Notes under the pieces: generated by a model
The model's input: the letters and a program-made list of their open reading frames with translations, nothing else
Told to the model about the DNA's origin: nothing
Database searches by the model: none
From: Streptomyces sp. NBC_01431
Lineage (GTDB): Bacteria > Actinomycetota > Actinomycetes > Streptomycetales > Streptomycetaceae
Reading direction: 5' to 3'
Length of the DNA stretch: 64,000 nucleotides
Assembly (NCBI RefSeq): GCF_036231355.1
Contig: NZ_CP109496.1
Location: 5,084,001-5,148,000, forward strand
Translations under genes and position numbers: made by a program
Shown here: positions 34,358 to 41,367 of the stretch, piece by piece
How the letters are laid out: each line of letters opens with the position of its first letter
Numbering within the stretch: position 1 is the stretch's first letter

Positions 34358-34960
34358 ATGACCCGCCTGATCCTCGCCACCCGCAACGCCGGCAAAATCA
34401 CCGAACTCCACGCCATCCTCGCCGCCGCCGGGCTGCCCCACGAACTCGTCGGCGCCGACGCCTACCCCGAGATCCCCGACGTCAAGGAAACCGGCGTCAC
34501 CTTCGCCGAGAACGCCCTCCTCAAGGCGCACGCCCTGGCCCAGGCGACCGGCCTGCCCGCCATCGCCGACGACTCCGGCCTCTGCGTGGACGTCCTCAAC
34601 GGCGCCCCCGGCATCTTCTCCGCCCGCTGGTCCGGAACCCACGGCAACGATCAGGCCAACCTGGACCTGCTCCTGGCCCAGCTCTCCGACATCGCCGACG
34701 AACACCGCGGAGCCCACTTCGCCTGCGCCGCGGCCCTGGCCCTCCCGGACGGCACGGAGCGCGTGGTCGAAGGCCGCCTCCTGGGCACCCTGCGCCACAC
34801 CCCCGCCGGCACGGGCGGCTTCGGCTACGACCCGATCCTCCAGCCGGAGGGCGAGACGCGGACGTGCGCGGAGCTGTCGGCGGAGGAGAAGAACTCGATC
34901 AGCCACCGGGGTCAGGCGTTCCGGGCGCTGGTACCGGTGGTGCGGGAGTTGTTGGGCTGA
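34358..34960 (+). CDS. rdgB: dITP/XTP pyrophosphatase (RdgB/HAM1)
   Basis: A 200-residue nucleoside-triphosphate pyrophosphatase that removes dITP and XTP from the nucleotide pool. Family motifs: LILATRNAGKITELHAIL at the N-terminus, ETGVTFAENALLKA, IADDSGLCVDVLNGAPGIFSARW, GGFGYDPIL and ELSAEEKNSISHRGQAF. The start ATG 34358 is the only one that gives the conserved opening. The typical rph-rdgB linkage is interrupted only by a small lipoprotein gene. Confidence 0.96.
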   Translation: MTRLILATRNAGKITELHAILAAAGLPHELVGADAYPEIPDVKETGVTFAENALLKAHALAQATGLPAIADDSGLCVDVLNGAPGIFSARWSGTHGNDQANLDLLLAQLSDIADEHRGAHFACAAALALPDGTERVVEGRLLGTLRHTPAGTGGFGYDPILQPEGETRTCAELSAEEKNSISHRGQAFRALVPVVRELLG

Positions 34961-34975
34961 GGGGGCCCAAATGAA

Positions 34976-35013
34976 AACGGCCTGCGCATCGGTCCTTCGA
35001 TGCGCAGGCCGTT
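34976..35013. terminator. Terminator hairpin between rdgB and tRNA-Leu
   Basis: Perfect 15-bp stem AACGGCCTGCGCATC / GATGCGCAGGCCGTT with an 8-nt loop, 15 bp after the rdgB stop. It can act in both directions for the convergent tRNA gene. Confidence 0.82.
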
Positions 35014-35018
35014 CGCTG

Positions 35019-35103
35019 TGCGGCGGAAGGGATTCGAACCCTCAAGCCGTTTCACGGGCCACAGATCCTAAGTCTGCTGTGTCGCCAGCTGCACCACCGC
35101 CGC
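35019..35103 (-). tRNA. tRNA-Leu (TAG)
   Basis: On the minus strand the acceptor GCGGCGG (from 35103) pairs with CCGCCGC (35026-35020), with discriminator A at 35019. The anticodon stem GCAGA / TCTGT encloses loop CTTAGGA, anticodon UAG. A long class II variable arm follows, and the T-arm AGGGTTCGAATCCCT is intact. It decodes CUA/CUN. It lies immediately downstream of two HNH nuclease genes. Confidence 0.93.
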
Positions 35104-35161
35104 CAGTCGCCTGCCATAGTACCGGGGTGGACAATCGATGGCAGGCCCGGTCGGAGCGGGA

Positions 35162-35812
35162 TCAGCTGCGAGGGCTGCCTCCGCGGCACCATGTGCCGGT
35201 GATCGCGTGGCAGTTGGGACATAGGAGTCGGAGGTTTTCCGCCCGATCGTCGCTCCAGTCGCCGTTGATGTGATCGACCTCCAGTGTCATCGGCCTCCCC
35301 TGCCACTCGGGAGCTGTGCCGCACCCCGCGCACGCCTGAACCACGCCGATCTCATACAGCGCGCGACGTAGCGTCGCCGCTTGGCTGCGCCGACCGCGGT
35401 CGTGCTTCACCAATACCTCTTCGGGAGCTTTGGCGCGTATCGGCCCGAGCCTGCCCCGTTGATGTGCCTGCCCCAGAAAGTGAGAGGTGTCGATGTGGTC
35501 CTCTGCGGTCCACTGCCGCAGCAACCTGCGCTGTTGGCCGTTGTCCGGGTGACCCAGGCGTCGCAGCGTATCTGCGATGCTGATCGAGTCCCGTACTGCT
35601 TGCCGCAGTGCTGTAGGAGTGGGCCGAGGGCGCCTGCCGCTTGGCTCAAAGTGCGAGATGTCGATGCCGAATCGCTCGAAGCGCTGCCGGAGATAGCGAG
35701 GCAGTCGCTCGTAGGGCTTGGTGCCGAAGAAGACGATGACCTCGTCGATGTCCCCGCATGACTTCGCCGCTTCGACGAGTCGCTCACGCGTGTATCCCGC
35801 GGCCGAGTTCAT
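35162..35812 (-). CDS. HNH endonuclease with N-terminal repeated helical modules (copy 1)
   Basis: A 216-residue nuclease. The C-terminal HNH domain reads CAGCGTAPEWQGRPMTLEVDHINGDWSDDRAENLRLLCPNCHAI: zinc CxxC pairs, the catalytic DHINGD and a distal NLRLLCPNCH. The N-terminal 140 residues contain about two units of a roughly 45-residue module ending in G-I-D-I/T-S-H-F (FGIDISHFEPSG, then HIDTSHFLG), probably DNA-binding. It is a clear paralogue of the gene just upstream, whose TGA overlaps its ATG by 4 bp. Possibly a homing-type or defence nuclease (inference). Confidence 0.85.
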   Translation of the reverse strand: MNSAAGYTRERLVEAAKSCGDIDEVIVFFGTKPYERLPRYLRQRFERFGIDISHFEPSGRRPRPTPTALRQAVRDSISIADTLRRLGHPDNGQQRRLLRQWTAEDHIDTSHFLGQAHQRGRLGPIRAKAPEEVLVKHDRGRRSQAATLRRALYEIGVVQACAGCGTAPEWQGRPMTLEVDHINGDWSDDRAENLRLLCPNCHAITGTWCRGGSPRS

Positions 35813-36471
35813 TTCGCGCTCGCCCGTCCGCCCTTGCTCCGGCCACGGTAAGTATCCGTGGTGGAGTGGCAGTTGGGACACAGGAGCCGGAGGTTTTCCG
35901 CCCGGTTGTCGCGCCAGTTGCCGTCGATGTGGTCGACCTCAAGCGGTAGCGGATGTCCTTGCCAGGTGGCTCCGATGCCGCACAGCTCACAGCGCTCACT
36001 GATGCCGAGCTCCAGGAGCGCCCTCTTGAGGTGGGCGCCGGGCACCCGTTGGGCGTGCGCGGAGTGGTCCTCTCGCAGAATGTTTTCTGGAGCCCGTCGA
36101 CGACGGTTGTTCCGCATCCTCTCGGTGTGCGCAGGGGGCCCGAAGTGCGACGTGTCGATGCCGTACGCCGTGATGCGGCGGCTGATGTTCGTGTGATGAC
36201 CGCCGACCACGTCGATCCCCAGCCTCCGCAGGACCTCACACACACTGGTCGAGGCCGCGACCGCCGGTTCAAGAACCTCTCGAGTCCACCGGACCCCTTC
36301 ACGCTCGAAGTGAGCGGTCGATATGCCCAGCTTCCGCATGCGCTCGCGTATGTACCGCCGCGACCCGCCCTTCGGGTCTACCACCCCCAGCTTGGTCAGC
36401 GTCTCCGACAGGGTCCGGGACGAGGCGGCCGCCTCATCCAGCCTCTCCGGGGTGTACGGGCTCGTGCCCAT
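35809..36471 (-). CDS. HNH endonuclease with N-terminal repeated helical modules (copy 2)
   Basis: A 220-residue paralogue of the downstream gene. Two helical modules are seen: LDEAAASSRTLSETLTKLGV ... LGISTAHF, and VLEPAVAASTSVCEVLRRLGI ... YGIDTSHFG. The HNH domain is CELCGIGATWQGHPLPLEVDHIDGNWRDNRAENLRLLCPNCHSTTDTYRG. Start ATG 36471 with GGAGG 5 nt upstream. It forms an operon with copy 1 (ATGA overlap). The close similarity of the HNH halves and the divergence of the N-termini suggest duplication followed by a change of DNA target. Confidence 0.85.
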   Translation of the reverse strand: MGTSPYTPERLDEAAASSRTLSETLTKLGVVDPKGGSRRYIRERMRKLGISTAHFEREGVRWTREVLEPAVAASTSVCEVLRRLGIDVVGGHHTNISRRITAYGIDTSHFGPPAHTERMRNNRRRRAPENILREDHSAHAQRVPGAHLKRALLELGISERCELCGIGATWQGHPLPLEVDHIDGNWRDNRAENLRLLCPNCHSTTDTYRGRSKGGRASAK

Positions 36472-36550
36472 GCCTTCCTCCGTCCCGGCCGCGCGTTCGC
36501 GACCTCGCACGGAGTAACGAACCGAATTCCGGACAGTCACACCCGAAATG

Positions 36551-36587
36551 CGGAACGGCCCATGCCGGTTGGGCAGAGGCCGTCCCG
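36551..36587 (-). terminator. Terminator of bcp
   Basis: Arms CGGAACGGCC (36551-36560) and GGCCGTCCCG (36578-36587) form a 10-bp stem with one G-U pair when transcribed on the minus strand, 18 bp downstream of the bcp stop. Confidence 0.65.
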
Positions 36588-36604
36588 GTGGAGGCGGGGG
36601 GAAC

Positions 36605-37072
36605 TCAGATGCCCAGGTCCTTGATGATCTTCGCGACGTGGCCCGTCGCCTTGACGTTGTACAGGGCGCGTTCCACGTTGCCCTCCTCGTCCACGACCAC
36701 CGTGGAGCGGATGACCCCGGTCACCGTCTTGCCGTACAGCTTCTTCTCGCCGTACGCCCCGTACGCCTCCAGGACCTCCTTCGACGGGTCGCCGACCAGC
36801 GTGACCTTCAGGGACTCCTTCTCGCGGAACTTCGCCAGCTTCTCCGGCTTGTCGGGGGAGACGCCGATGACGTCGTACCCGGCACCGGCCAGCAGCTCCA
36901 GGTTGTCCGTGAAGTCGCAGGCCTGCTTCGTGCAGCCGGGGGTCAGGGCGGCGGGGTAGAAGTACACGATGACCTTGCGGCCCTTGTGGGCGGCGAGCGA
37001 GACGTCGTTGCCGTCGGCGTCGGGCAGGGTGAAGGCGGGGGCGGGGTCGCCGGGCTGAAGGCGCTCGCTCAT
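36605..37072 (-). CDS. bcp: Thiol peroxidase, BCP/PrxQ family peroxiredoxin
   Basis: A 155-residue peroxiredoxin reducing hydroperoxides. The peroxidatic Cys47 lies in ALTPGCTKQACDF and the resolving Cys52 five residues later, the atypical 2-Cys arrangement of BCP/PrxQ. The opening LQPGDPAPAFTLPDADGNDVSL and later VIRSTVVVDEEGNVE complete the thioredoxin fold. Start ATG 37072 with GGAGG 8 nt before. It is divergent from the DUF3618 gene. Confidence 0.95.
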   Translation of the reverse strand: MSERLQPGDPAPAFTLPDADGNDVSLAAHKGRKVIVYFYPAALTPGCTKQACDFTDNLELLAGAGYDVIGVSPDKPEKLAKFREKESLKVTLVGDPSKEVLEAYGAYGEKKLYGKTVTGVIRSTVVVDEEGNVERALYNVKATGHVAKIIKDLGI

Positions 37073-37206
37073 GGGGGTTCCTCCGGAAGGGCCGAGGGTG
37101 TGGCGTACACCGACAGAGCCTAATGGGGGCCTGTGACAGTGGATCGGCGGCGGAACTGACAGACTGTGGATGACGGATGACCCCACAGACCACCGGAGGC
37201 GGCGCA

Positions 37207-37527
37207 GTGTCGGATGCCAGGACCCCTGCGCAGATCGAGGCGGACATCAGGAGCCGGCGGGACCAGCTCGCGGTGACCCTCGACGAGATCGGGGTGCGGC
37301 TGCACCCGTCGACGATCGTTGGTGACGCCAAGGCCAGGCTCGCCTCGGCCGTGGACCACACCGCGGGCCGGGCGTACGTCGCGGTGAACCGTACGGTGAA
37401 CGACGTGAAGGCGCAGTTCGTGTCCGAGGAGGGCGCGCCCCGCATCGAGCGGATCGTGCCGGTCGCGCTGGTGGCCGTCGGTCTCGTCGGGCTCCTGGCC
37501 CTTTCGGTGAAGAGGCGTCGGGCCTGA
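37207..37527 (+). CDS. DUF3618 family membrane-associated protein
   Basis: A 106-residue protein starting at GTG 37207 (VSDARTPAQIEADIRSRRDQLAVTLDEIG) with GGAGG 7-8 nt upstream. The N-terminal helical segment PAQIEADIRSRRDQLAxTLDEI is the DUF3618 signature. A C-terminal single transmembrane helix (RIVPVALVAVGLVGLLALSV) ends in a basic tail. Function unknown. It is found widely in actinobacteria near stress genes. Here it sits between bcp and a GroES-like gene. Confidence 0.82.
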   Translation: MSDARTPAQIEADIRSRRDQLAVTLDEIGVRLHPSTIVGDAKARLASAVDHTAGRAYVAVNRTVNDVKAQFVSEEGAPRIERIVPVALVAVGLVGLLALSVKRRRA

Positions 37528-37570
37528 CCCTTGGGCGGACGCCCGGCGCCGGGGCGGGTAGGTTCGACCC

Positions 37571-37903
37571 GTGAGCGAGAACACCCACGACAAGCTGCCC
37601 ATCCGGATGCTGCACGATCGCGTGCTCGTACGGTCAGACACCCCCGAGGGCGAACGGCGTTCGGGCGGCGGCATCCTCATTCCGGCGACCGCCGCCGTCG
37701 GTAAACGGCTGGCCTGGGCCGAGGTGGTCGCGGTCGGCCAGAACGTCCGCACCGTGGTGCCCGGCGACCGCGTTCTGTACGACCCCGAGGACCGCGCCGA
37801 GGTCGAGGTGCGGGGCGTGGCGTACGTCCTGATGCGTGAGCGCGATCTCCACGCGGTCGCCTCCGAGCGGGTGTCCGAGGACTCCACCGGGCTGTATCTG
37901 TAA
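37571..37903 (+). CDS. GroES-like (Cpn10) co-chaperone, extra copy
   Basis: A 110-residue Cpn10-fold protein: PIRMLHDRVLVRSDTPEGERRSGGGILIPATA, then GKRLAWAEVVAVGQNVRTVVPGDRVLYDPEDRAEVEVRGVAYVLMRERDLHAV. The mobile-loop region is present but the sequence differs from housekeeping GroES and there is no groEL beside it, so it is an accessory member. GTG start at 37571. TAGGTT (37559-37564) lies exactly 6 nt upstream, fitting leaderless transcription. Two hairpins follow. Confidence 0.85.
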   Translation: MSENTHDKLPIRMLHDRVLVRSDTPEGERRSGGGILIPATAAVGKRLAWAEVVAVGQNVRTVVPGDRVLYDPEDRAEVEVRGVAYVLMRERDLHAVASERVSEDSTGLYL

Positions 37904-37912
37904 ACCCCGTCG

Positions 37913-37981
37913 CGACAGGCCGTCGAGCCTGTCGTTCCTGTAGCGCGAAGGGCTGGTGACCGTCGTCACCAGCCCTTTTTG
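37913..37981 (+). terminator. Double terminator after the GroES-like gene
   Basis: First hairpin CGACAGGC / GCCTGTCG (37913-37934), then a perfect 13-bp stem AAGGGCTGGTGAC / GTCACCAGCCCTT (37948-37977) followed by further T residues. This is a classical intrinsic terminator, directly in front of the guanidine riboswitch. Confidence 0.9.
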
Positions 37982-38005
37982 CATGCGCTTTGCTATCGTG
38001 GTGGG

Positions 38006-38048
38006 ACCCCGACGAGACGCGTCGTACCGGGTCAGGACAAGACGACGC
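38006..38048 (+). ncRNA. Guanidine-III riboswitch (ykkC-III)
   Basis: P1 is formed by ACCC (38006-38009) and GGGT (38029-38032). The pseudoknot pairs GCGTCGT (38019-38025) with ACGACGC (38042-38048). The conserved bases CGACGAG after P1 and GTCAGGACAAGACG before the second pseudoknot strand match the Thermobifida fusca guanidine-III riboswitch as I remember it. It lies 23 bp upstream of the GGAGG ribosome-binding site of an SMR exporter gene. This class turns on expression when guanidinium is bound, by releasing the ribosome-binding site. Confidence 0.92.
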
Positions 38049-38083
38049 ACCCCGTATGTGTTCGCGTCGTCGGAGGTGCCGTC

Positions 38084-38404
38084 ATGGCCTGGGTCCTGCT
38101 CGTTGTCGCCGGTCTGCTCGAAGTGGGCTGGTCGATCGGGATGAAGTACACCGACGGGTTCACCCGTCCGGTACCGAGTGTGCTCACCGGCGCCGGGATC
38201 GCCGCTTCCATGCTGCTGCTGTCGCAGGCCGCCAAGACGCTGCCGATCGGCACGGCGTACGGCGTGTGGGTCGGTATCGGCGCGGCCGGTGCGGCAGTGC
38301 TCGGCATGGTGGTGCTCGGCGAGCCCGCCACCGCCGCCCGGATCTTCTTCGTGTGCCTGCTGCTCATCGCCGTGGTGGGCCTGAAAGCAACCAGCGGCCA
38401 CTGA
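38084..38404 (+). CDS. gdx: SMR family guanidinium exporter (Gdx/SugE type)
   Basis: A 106-residue four-TM small multidrug resistance protein. The essential Glu13 lies in AGLLEVGWSIGMKYTDGFTRP, the SugE/Gdx form (W and GMKYT rather than the EmrE sequence). PIGTAYGVWVGIGAAGAAVLG in TM3 is also Gdx-like. The guanidine-III riboswitch upstream settles the substrate class: Gdx proteins exchange guanidinium for two protons as antiparallel dimers. GGAGG lies 7 nt before the ATG at 38084. Confidence 0.92.
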   Translation: MAWVLLVVAGLLEVGWSIGMKYTDGFTRPVPSVLTGAGIAASMLLLSQAAKTLPIGTAYGVWVGIGAAGAAVLGMVVLGEPATAARIFFVCLLLIAVVGLKATSGH

Positions 38405-38568
38405 CACGCCAGGGGTCTGGCTGGGGCACGGTGGCGCCGCCGTCTTGGCCGGGCTGCCGCCGGACCCGCGGCCCGGCCGGGATCTGACGCGCCAGCGGCG
38501 TGGCCGGGGCCACGGCCGTGCCGGCGTCTGTGGCCGGGCTGCTGCCGGATCCGCGGCCTGGCCGTGCC
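38402..38568. repeat. About 84-bp tandem duplication after the guanidinium exporter gene
   Basis: Copy 1 (from TGACACGCCAG at 38402) and copy 2 (from TGACGCGCCAG at 38485) share TGGCCGGGCTGC and CGCGGCC segments with several substitutions and small indels. Copy 1 includes the exporter stop codon. No gene lies between the exporter and the convergent penicillin-binding protein. Confidence 0.55.
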
Positions 38569-38587
38569 ACTGCCGCATCAGCGGGTC

Positions 38588-41107
38588 CTAACCGCCCCTG
38601 GGGCCGCGGGTTCTGTTGCCTACGCCTGTCGTGGCGCCGCCCGTTCCGGCCGTCGTGCCCGTGTCCGTGCCGGTGCCCGTGGTGCCACCGTTGTCGGTGC
38701 CGCCTCCGTTGGTGGCGCCGCCCTGGGTCTGACCCTGCGTCTGCCCTTGGGTCTGACCTTGCGTCTGACCTTGGTTCTGGCCACCGCCGTTGGTGGTGCC
38801 TCCGCCGTTGTCCGCGCCGCCCTGGGTCTGGCCTTGGGTCTGCCCCTGCGTCTGCCCCTGGTTCTGGCCTTGTGTCTGGCCCTGGTTGCCGCCACCGGTC
38901 TGGCCCCCGTTCTGCCCCTGCGTCTGCCCCTGCGTCTGGCCTTGGTCCTGGCCCTGTGTCTGGCCCGCGTTGCTGCCGGGCTGCTGCGACGGCGACTGGA
39001 ACGGGTTCGGGTTCGTCGGCTCGACCGGGATGTTCGCGCCGTCCTGGAGTTCCAGGTCGAAGTCCTTGGCCTCGCTGCCCTGGAGGGCGTCCTTGGTGTA
39101 CTGGGCCCAGATCTCGGCGGGTGGCCCGCCGCCGTTCATGCGGGGGACGCCGAGTGCCCCGTACAGCGGCTGCTGCACCGCCGTGTCGGGATCGGCGCCC
39201 ATCACCGCGACGACGGTGGCGAGGTCGGGGGTGTAGCCCGCGAACCAGGCGGCTTTGTCCTGCTCGGCCGTGCCGGTCTTGCCCGCCGCGGGGCGCCCCG
39301 CGCCCTGCGCCGCCGTGCCGGTGCCGCCCTCGACGACGCTCTGCAGCATGGACGTCGTGGTGTCGGCGGCCTCGCGGCTGACGGCCTGCTTGCTGTCCTG
39401 GGAGGGCAGTTCGGTCTTCTCGCCGTCCTTGGTGACCGATTCGACCATCGTGTACGTGCCGTGCTGTCCGTGGCCCGCGAGCGTGGCGTACGCCTGGGTC
39501 ATGTCGAGCACGCTCGCCGTCGCCGGGCCGAGCGCGATGGAGGGGGTGGCGGTCAGGTCGGGGGTGTCGGCGGGGAGGCCGAGGTCGATCGCGGTCTGCT
39601 TGACCTTGGCGGGGCCCACGTCGACGGCCATCTGCGCGTACACCGCGTTGACGGACTTGTCGGTGGCCGTGCGCACGGTGATCAGCCCGTACGAGGCGTC
39701 GTCCTCGTTGGCGGGGGCGTAGGTGCCGCCGGCCCAGCCCTGCACGGGGCGTTTGTTGGTGCCGTCGTAGACCGTGTTCGGGGTGATGGTCCGGCCGTCC
39801 TGGGTCTTCGAGCCGTTGACGACGGCGGAGGTGAAGACGAACGGCTTGAAGGTGGAGCCCACTTGGAAGTCGCGCCGCGTCGCGTTGTTGACGTACTGCT
39901 TGGTGTAGTCGACGCCCCCGTACATCGCGAGGACCTTGCCGGTCGCGGGATCGATGGAGGCGCCGCCGACGCGGACGTTGCGATCGGCCTTGCGGTCGGT
40001 GCTCAGCTTGGAGTTGACCTTGTCGTCGACGGCCTTCACGAAGGCGTCTTCCTTGTCCTGCTGGATCGTGGTGGTGATCCGGTAGCCGCCGGTGGCCAGG
40101 GTGTTCTCGTCAATGATCTTGTTGGTGGTGAGGTAGTCCTTGACGGCCTCGACGATATAGCCGCGCTGGCCGCCGAGCCCGGCCCGGGGTTTGACCTTGC
40201 CGGGTGTGGGGAAGGTGGTCGCGGCCCGCTCGGCGGGGCCGAGCCACTTCTTCTTGACCATGCCGTCGAGTACGTAGTTCCAGCGGGCCAGCGCCTGCGG
40301 CTTGTTCTGCGGGTGGGCGATCACGTCATACGCGCTGGGGGAGTTGAGCAGGGAGGCGAGGTAGGCGCCCTCGGCGGTGGTGAGCTTCTCGACGTCCTTG
40401 CCGTAGTAGGCCTGGGACGCGGCCTGGATGCCGTAGGCGTTGCGCCCGAAGTAGCTGGTGTTCAGGTAGCCCGCGAGGATGTCCTCCTTGGTCTCCTCGC
40501 GGTTCAGCTTGATCGCGATGAAGAACTCCTTCACCTTGCGGGTGACGGTCTGTTCCTGGCCGAGGTAGTAGTTCTTGACGTACTGCTGGGTGATGGTCGA
40601 GCCGCCCTGGGTGCCTTTGCCGGTAAGGGTGTTCCAGGCGGCGCGAACCATGGCCTTGGGGTCCACGGCCCGCTCGGAGTAGAAGTCCCGGTCCTCGGCG
40701 GCCAGTACGGCGTGCTGGACGCTGAGCGGGATCTGCGCGAGGGAGACGTTCTCGCGGTTGACCTCGCCGTCGGAGGCGAGCTGGGTTCCGTCGGCGTACA
40801 GGAAGACGTTGGACTGCGCGGTCGCACCGGCATTGGCGGGCGGGATCGACACCAGCATGTAGCCGGCGAGGAAGCCGCCGATGAGGAGCAGCGCGCAGAG
40901 CAGGAACAGGCCGAGCACCAGCCGCCAGCCGGGCACGAAGCGGCGCCATCCGGTGCGCTCGGGCCGCTGCTGTTTGCCCGCGCCGCCTGGGCCGCCCGCG
41001 GTGGCGGGCCCCGGCCCGAAGGGGGCGGCGGTGAGGTCCCGGGGTGCCCAGTTCCGCGGCGTCCGGGGTCCGGGGTGTGGTGGCTCCGGCTGCTCGTCGT
41101 CGCTCAT
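38588..41107 (-). CDS. Class A penicillin-binding protein (bifunctional GT51/transpeptidase)
   Basis: An 839-residue peptidoglycan synthase. A short Pro-rich cytoplasmic head and one TM helix (about residues 55-78) are followed by the GT51 glycosyltransferase (AAEDRDFYSE, QGGSTITQQYVKN, KLNREETKEDILAGYLN). The transpeptidase has active-site Ser in GSTFKPF (near residue 417), SVN in TDKSVNAVYAQ and KTGT near residue 610. The last 170 residues are a low-complexity Gln/Gly/Thr tail built from QTQGQ-type units. Start ATG 41107 (MSDDEQPEPP) with GGAGAG upstream. A polymerising enzyme for apical growth or sporulation; no narrower role is readable. Confidence 0.94.
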   Translation of the reverse strand: MSDDEQPEPPHPGPRTPRNWAPRDLTAAPFGPGPATAGGPGGAGKQQRPERTGWRRFVPGWRLVLGLFLLCALLLIGGFLAGYMLVSIPPANAGATAQSNVFLYADGTQLASDGEVNRENVSLAQIPLSVQHAVLAAEDRDFYSERAVDPKAMVRAAWNTLTGKGTQGGSTITQQYVKNYYLGQEQTVTRKVKEFFIAIKLNREETKEDILAGYLNTSYFGRNAYGIQAASQAYYGKDVEKLTTAEGAYLASLLNSPSAYDVIAHPQNKPQALARWNYVLDGMVKKKWLGPAERAATTFPTPGKVKPRAGLGGQRGYIVEAVKDYLTTNKIIDENTLATGGYRITTTIQQDKEDAFVKAVDDKVNSKLSTDRKADRNVRVGGASIDPATGKVLAMYGGVDYTKQYVNNATRRDFQVGSTFKPFVFTSAVVNGSKTQDGRTITPNTVYDGTNKRPVQGWAGGTYAPANEDDASYGLITVRTATDKSVNAVYAQMAVDVGPAKVKQTAIDLGLPADTPDLTATPSIALGPATASVLDMTQAYATLAGHGQHGTYTMVESVTKDGEKTELPSQDSKQAVSREAADTTTSMLQSVVEGGTGTAAQGAGRPAAGKTGTAEQDKAAWFAGYTPDLATVVAVMGADPDTAVQQPLYGALGVPRMNGGGPPAEIWAQYTKDALQGSEAKDFDLELQDGANIPVEPTNPNPFQSPSQQPGSNAGQTQGQDQGQTQGQTQGQNGGQTGGGNQGQTQGQNQGQTQGQTQGQTQGGADNGGGTTNGGGQNQGQTQGQTQGQTQGQTQGGATNGGGTDNGGTTGTGTDTGTTAGTGGATTGVGNRTRGPRGG
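38700..38980 (-). repeat. Tandem repeat coding the Gln/Gly/Thr tail of the penicillin-binding protein
   Basis: An 18-bp unit coding G-Q-T-Q-G-Q and variants (NQGQTQ, DQGQTQ) is repeated many times, seen on the plus strand as CTGGGTCTG / CTGCGTCTG motifs. Two blocks are separated by GGADNGGGTTNGGG. The reading frame is kept throughout. Confidence 0.75.
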
Positions 41108-41179
41108 GTCTCTCCGGCCATCGTCTCTCGGGTCGTGTGCGGGGGTGCTGTGCGCGGTGTCGTACGGGTCTCTATGGGG

Positions 41180-41251
41180 CTGTATCAGCCGTATCAGCCG
41201 TATCAGTTGTATCGGCTGCATCAGAGGTATCGGCCGTATTGGCTGTTTCGG
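41180..41251. repeat. 9-bp iterons between penicillin-binding protein and ABC-2 permease genes
   Basis: Eight successive 9-mers related to CTGTATCAG: CTGTATCAG, CCGTATCAG, CCGTATCAG, TTGTATCGG, CTGCATCAG, AGGTATCGG, CCGTATTGG, CTGTTTCGG. They fill the divergent promoter region and drift from left to right. Confidence 0.75.
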
Positions 41252-41367
41252 CTGATACGCGCGGTAAGGACATAGTGCATGCCCGGCCCCGGAAATTCCG
41301 TCGCGAAGGGCCGCGGAGCTGGACTAGGCTCCAGCGCTTTGGCCTATGGAGCGGTGAGGGGGCGGGC

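Noticed and set aside
35019..35103. Attachment-site duplication of tRNA-Leu around the HNH genes
   Set aside because: I looked for a second copy of the tRNA 3' end near 36.5 kb and saw none, so integration at this tRNA is only a suggestion.
38564..41275. A 900-codon plus-strand open frame opposite the penicillin-binding protein
   Set aside because: The minus strand carries all GT51 and transpeptidase motifs. The plus frame is a low-complexity Val/Leu/Gly shadow.
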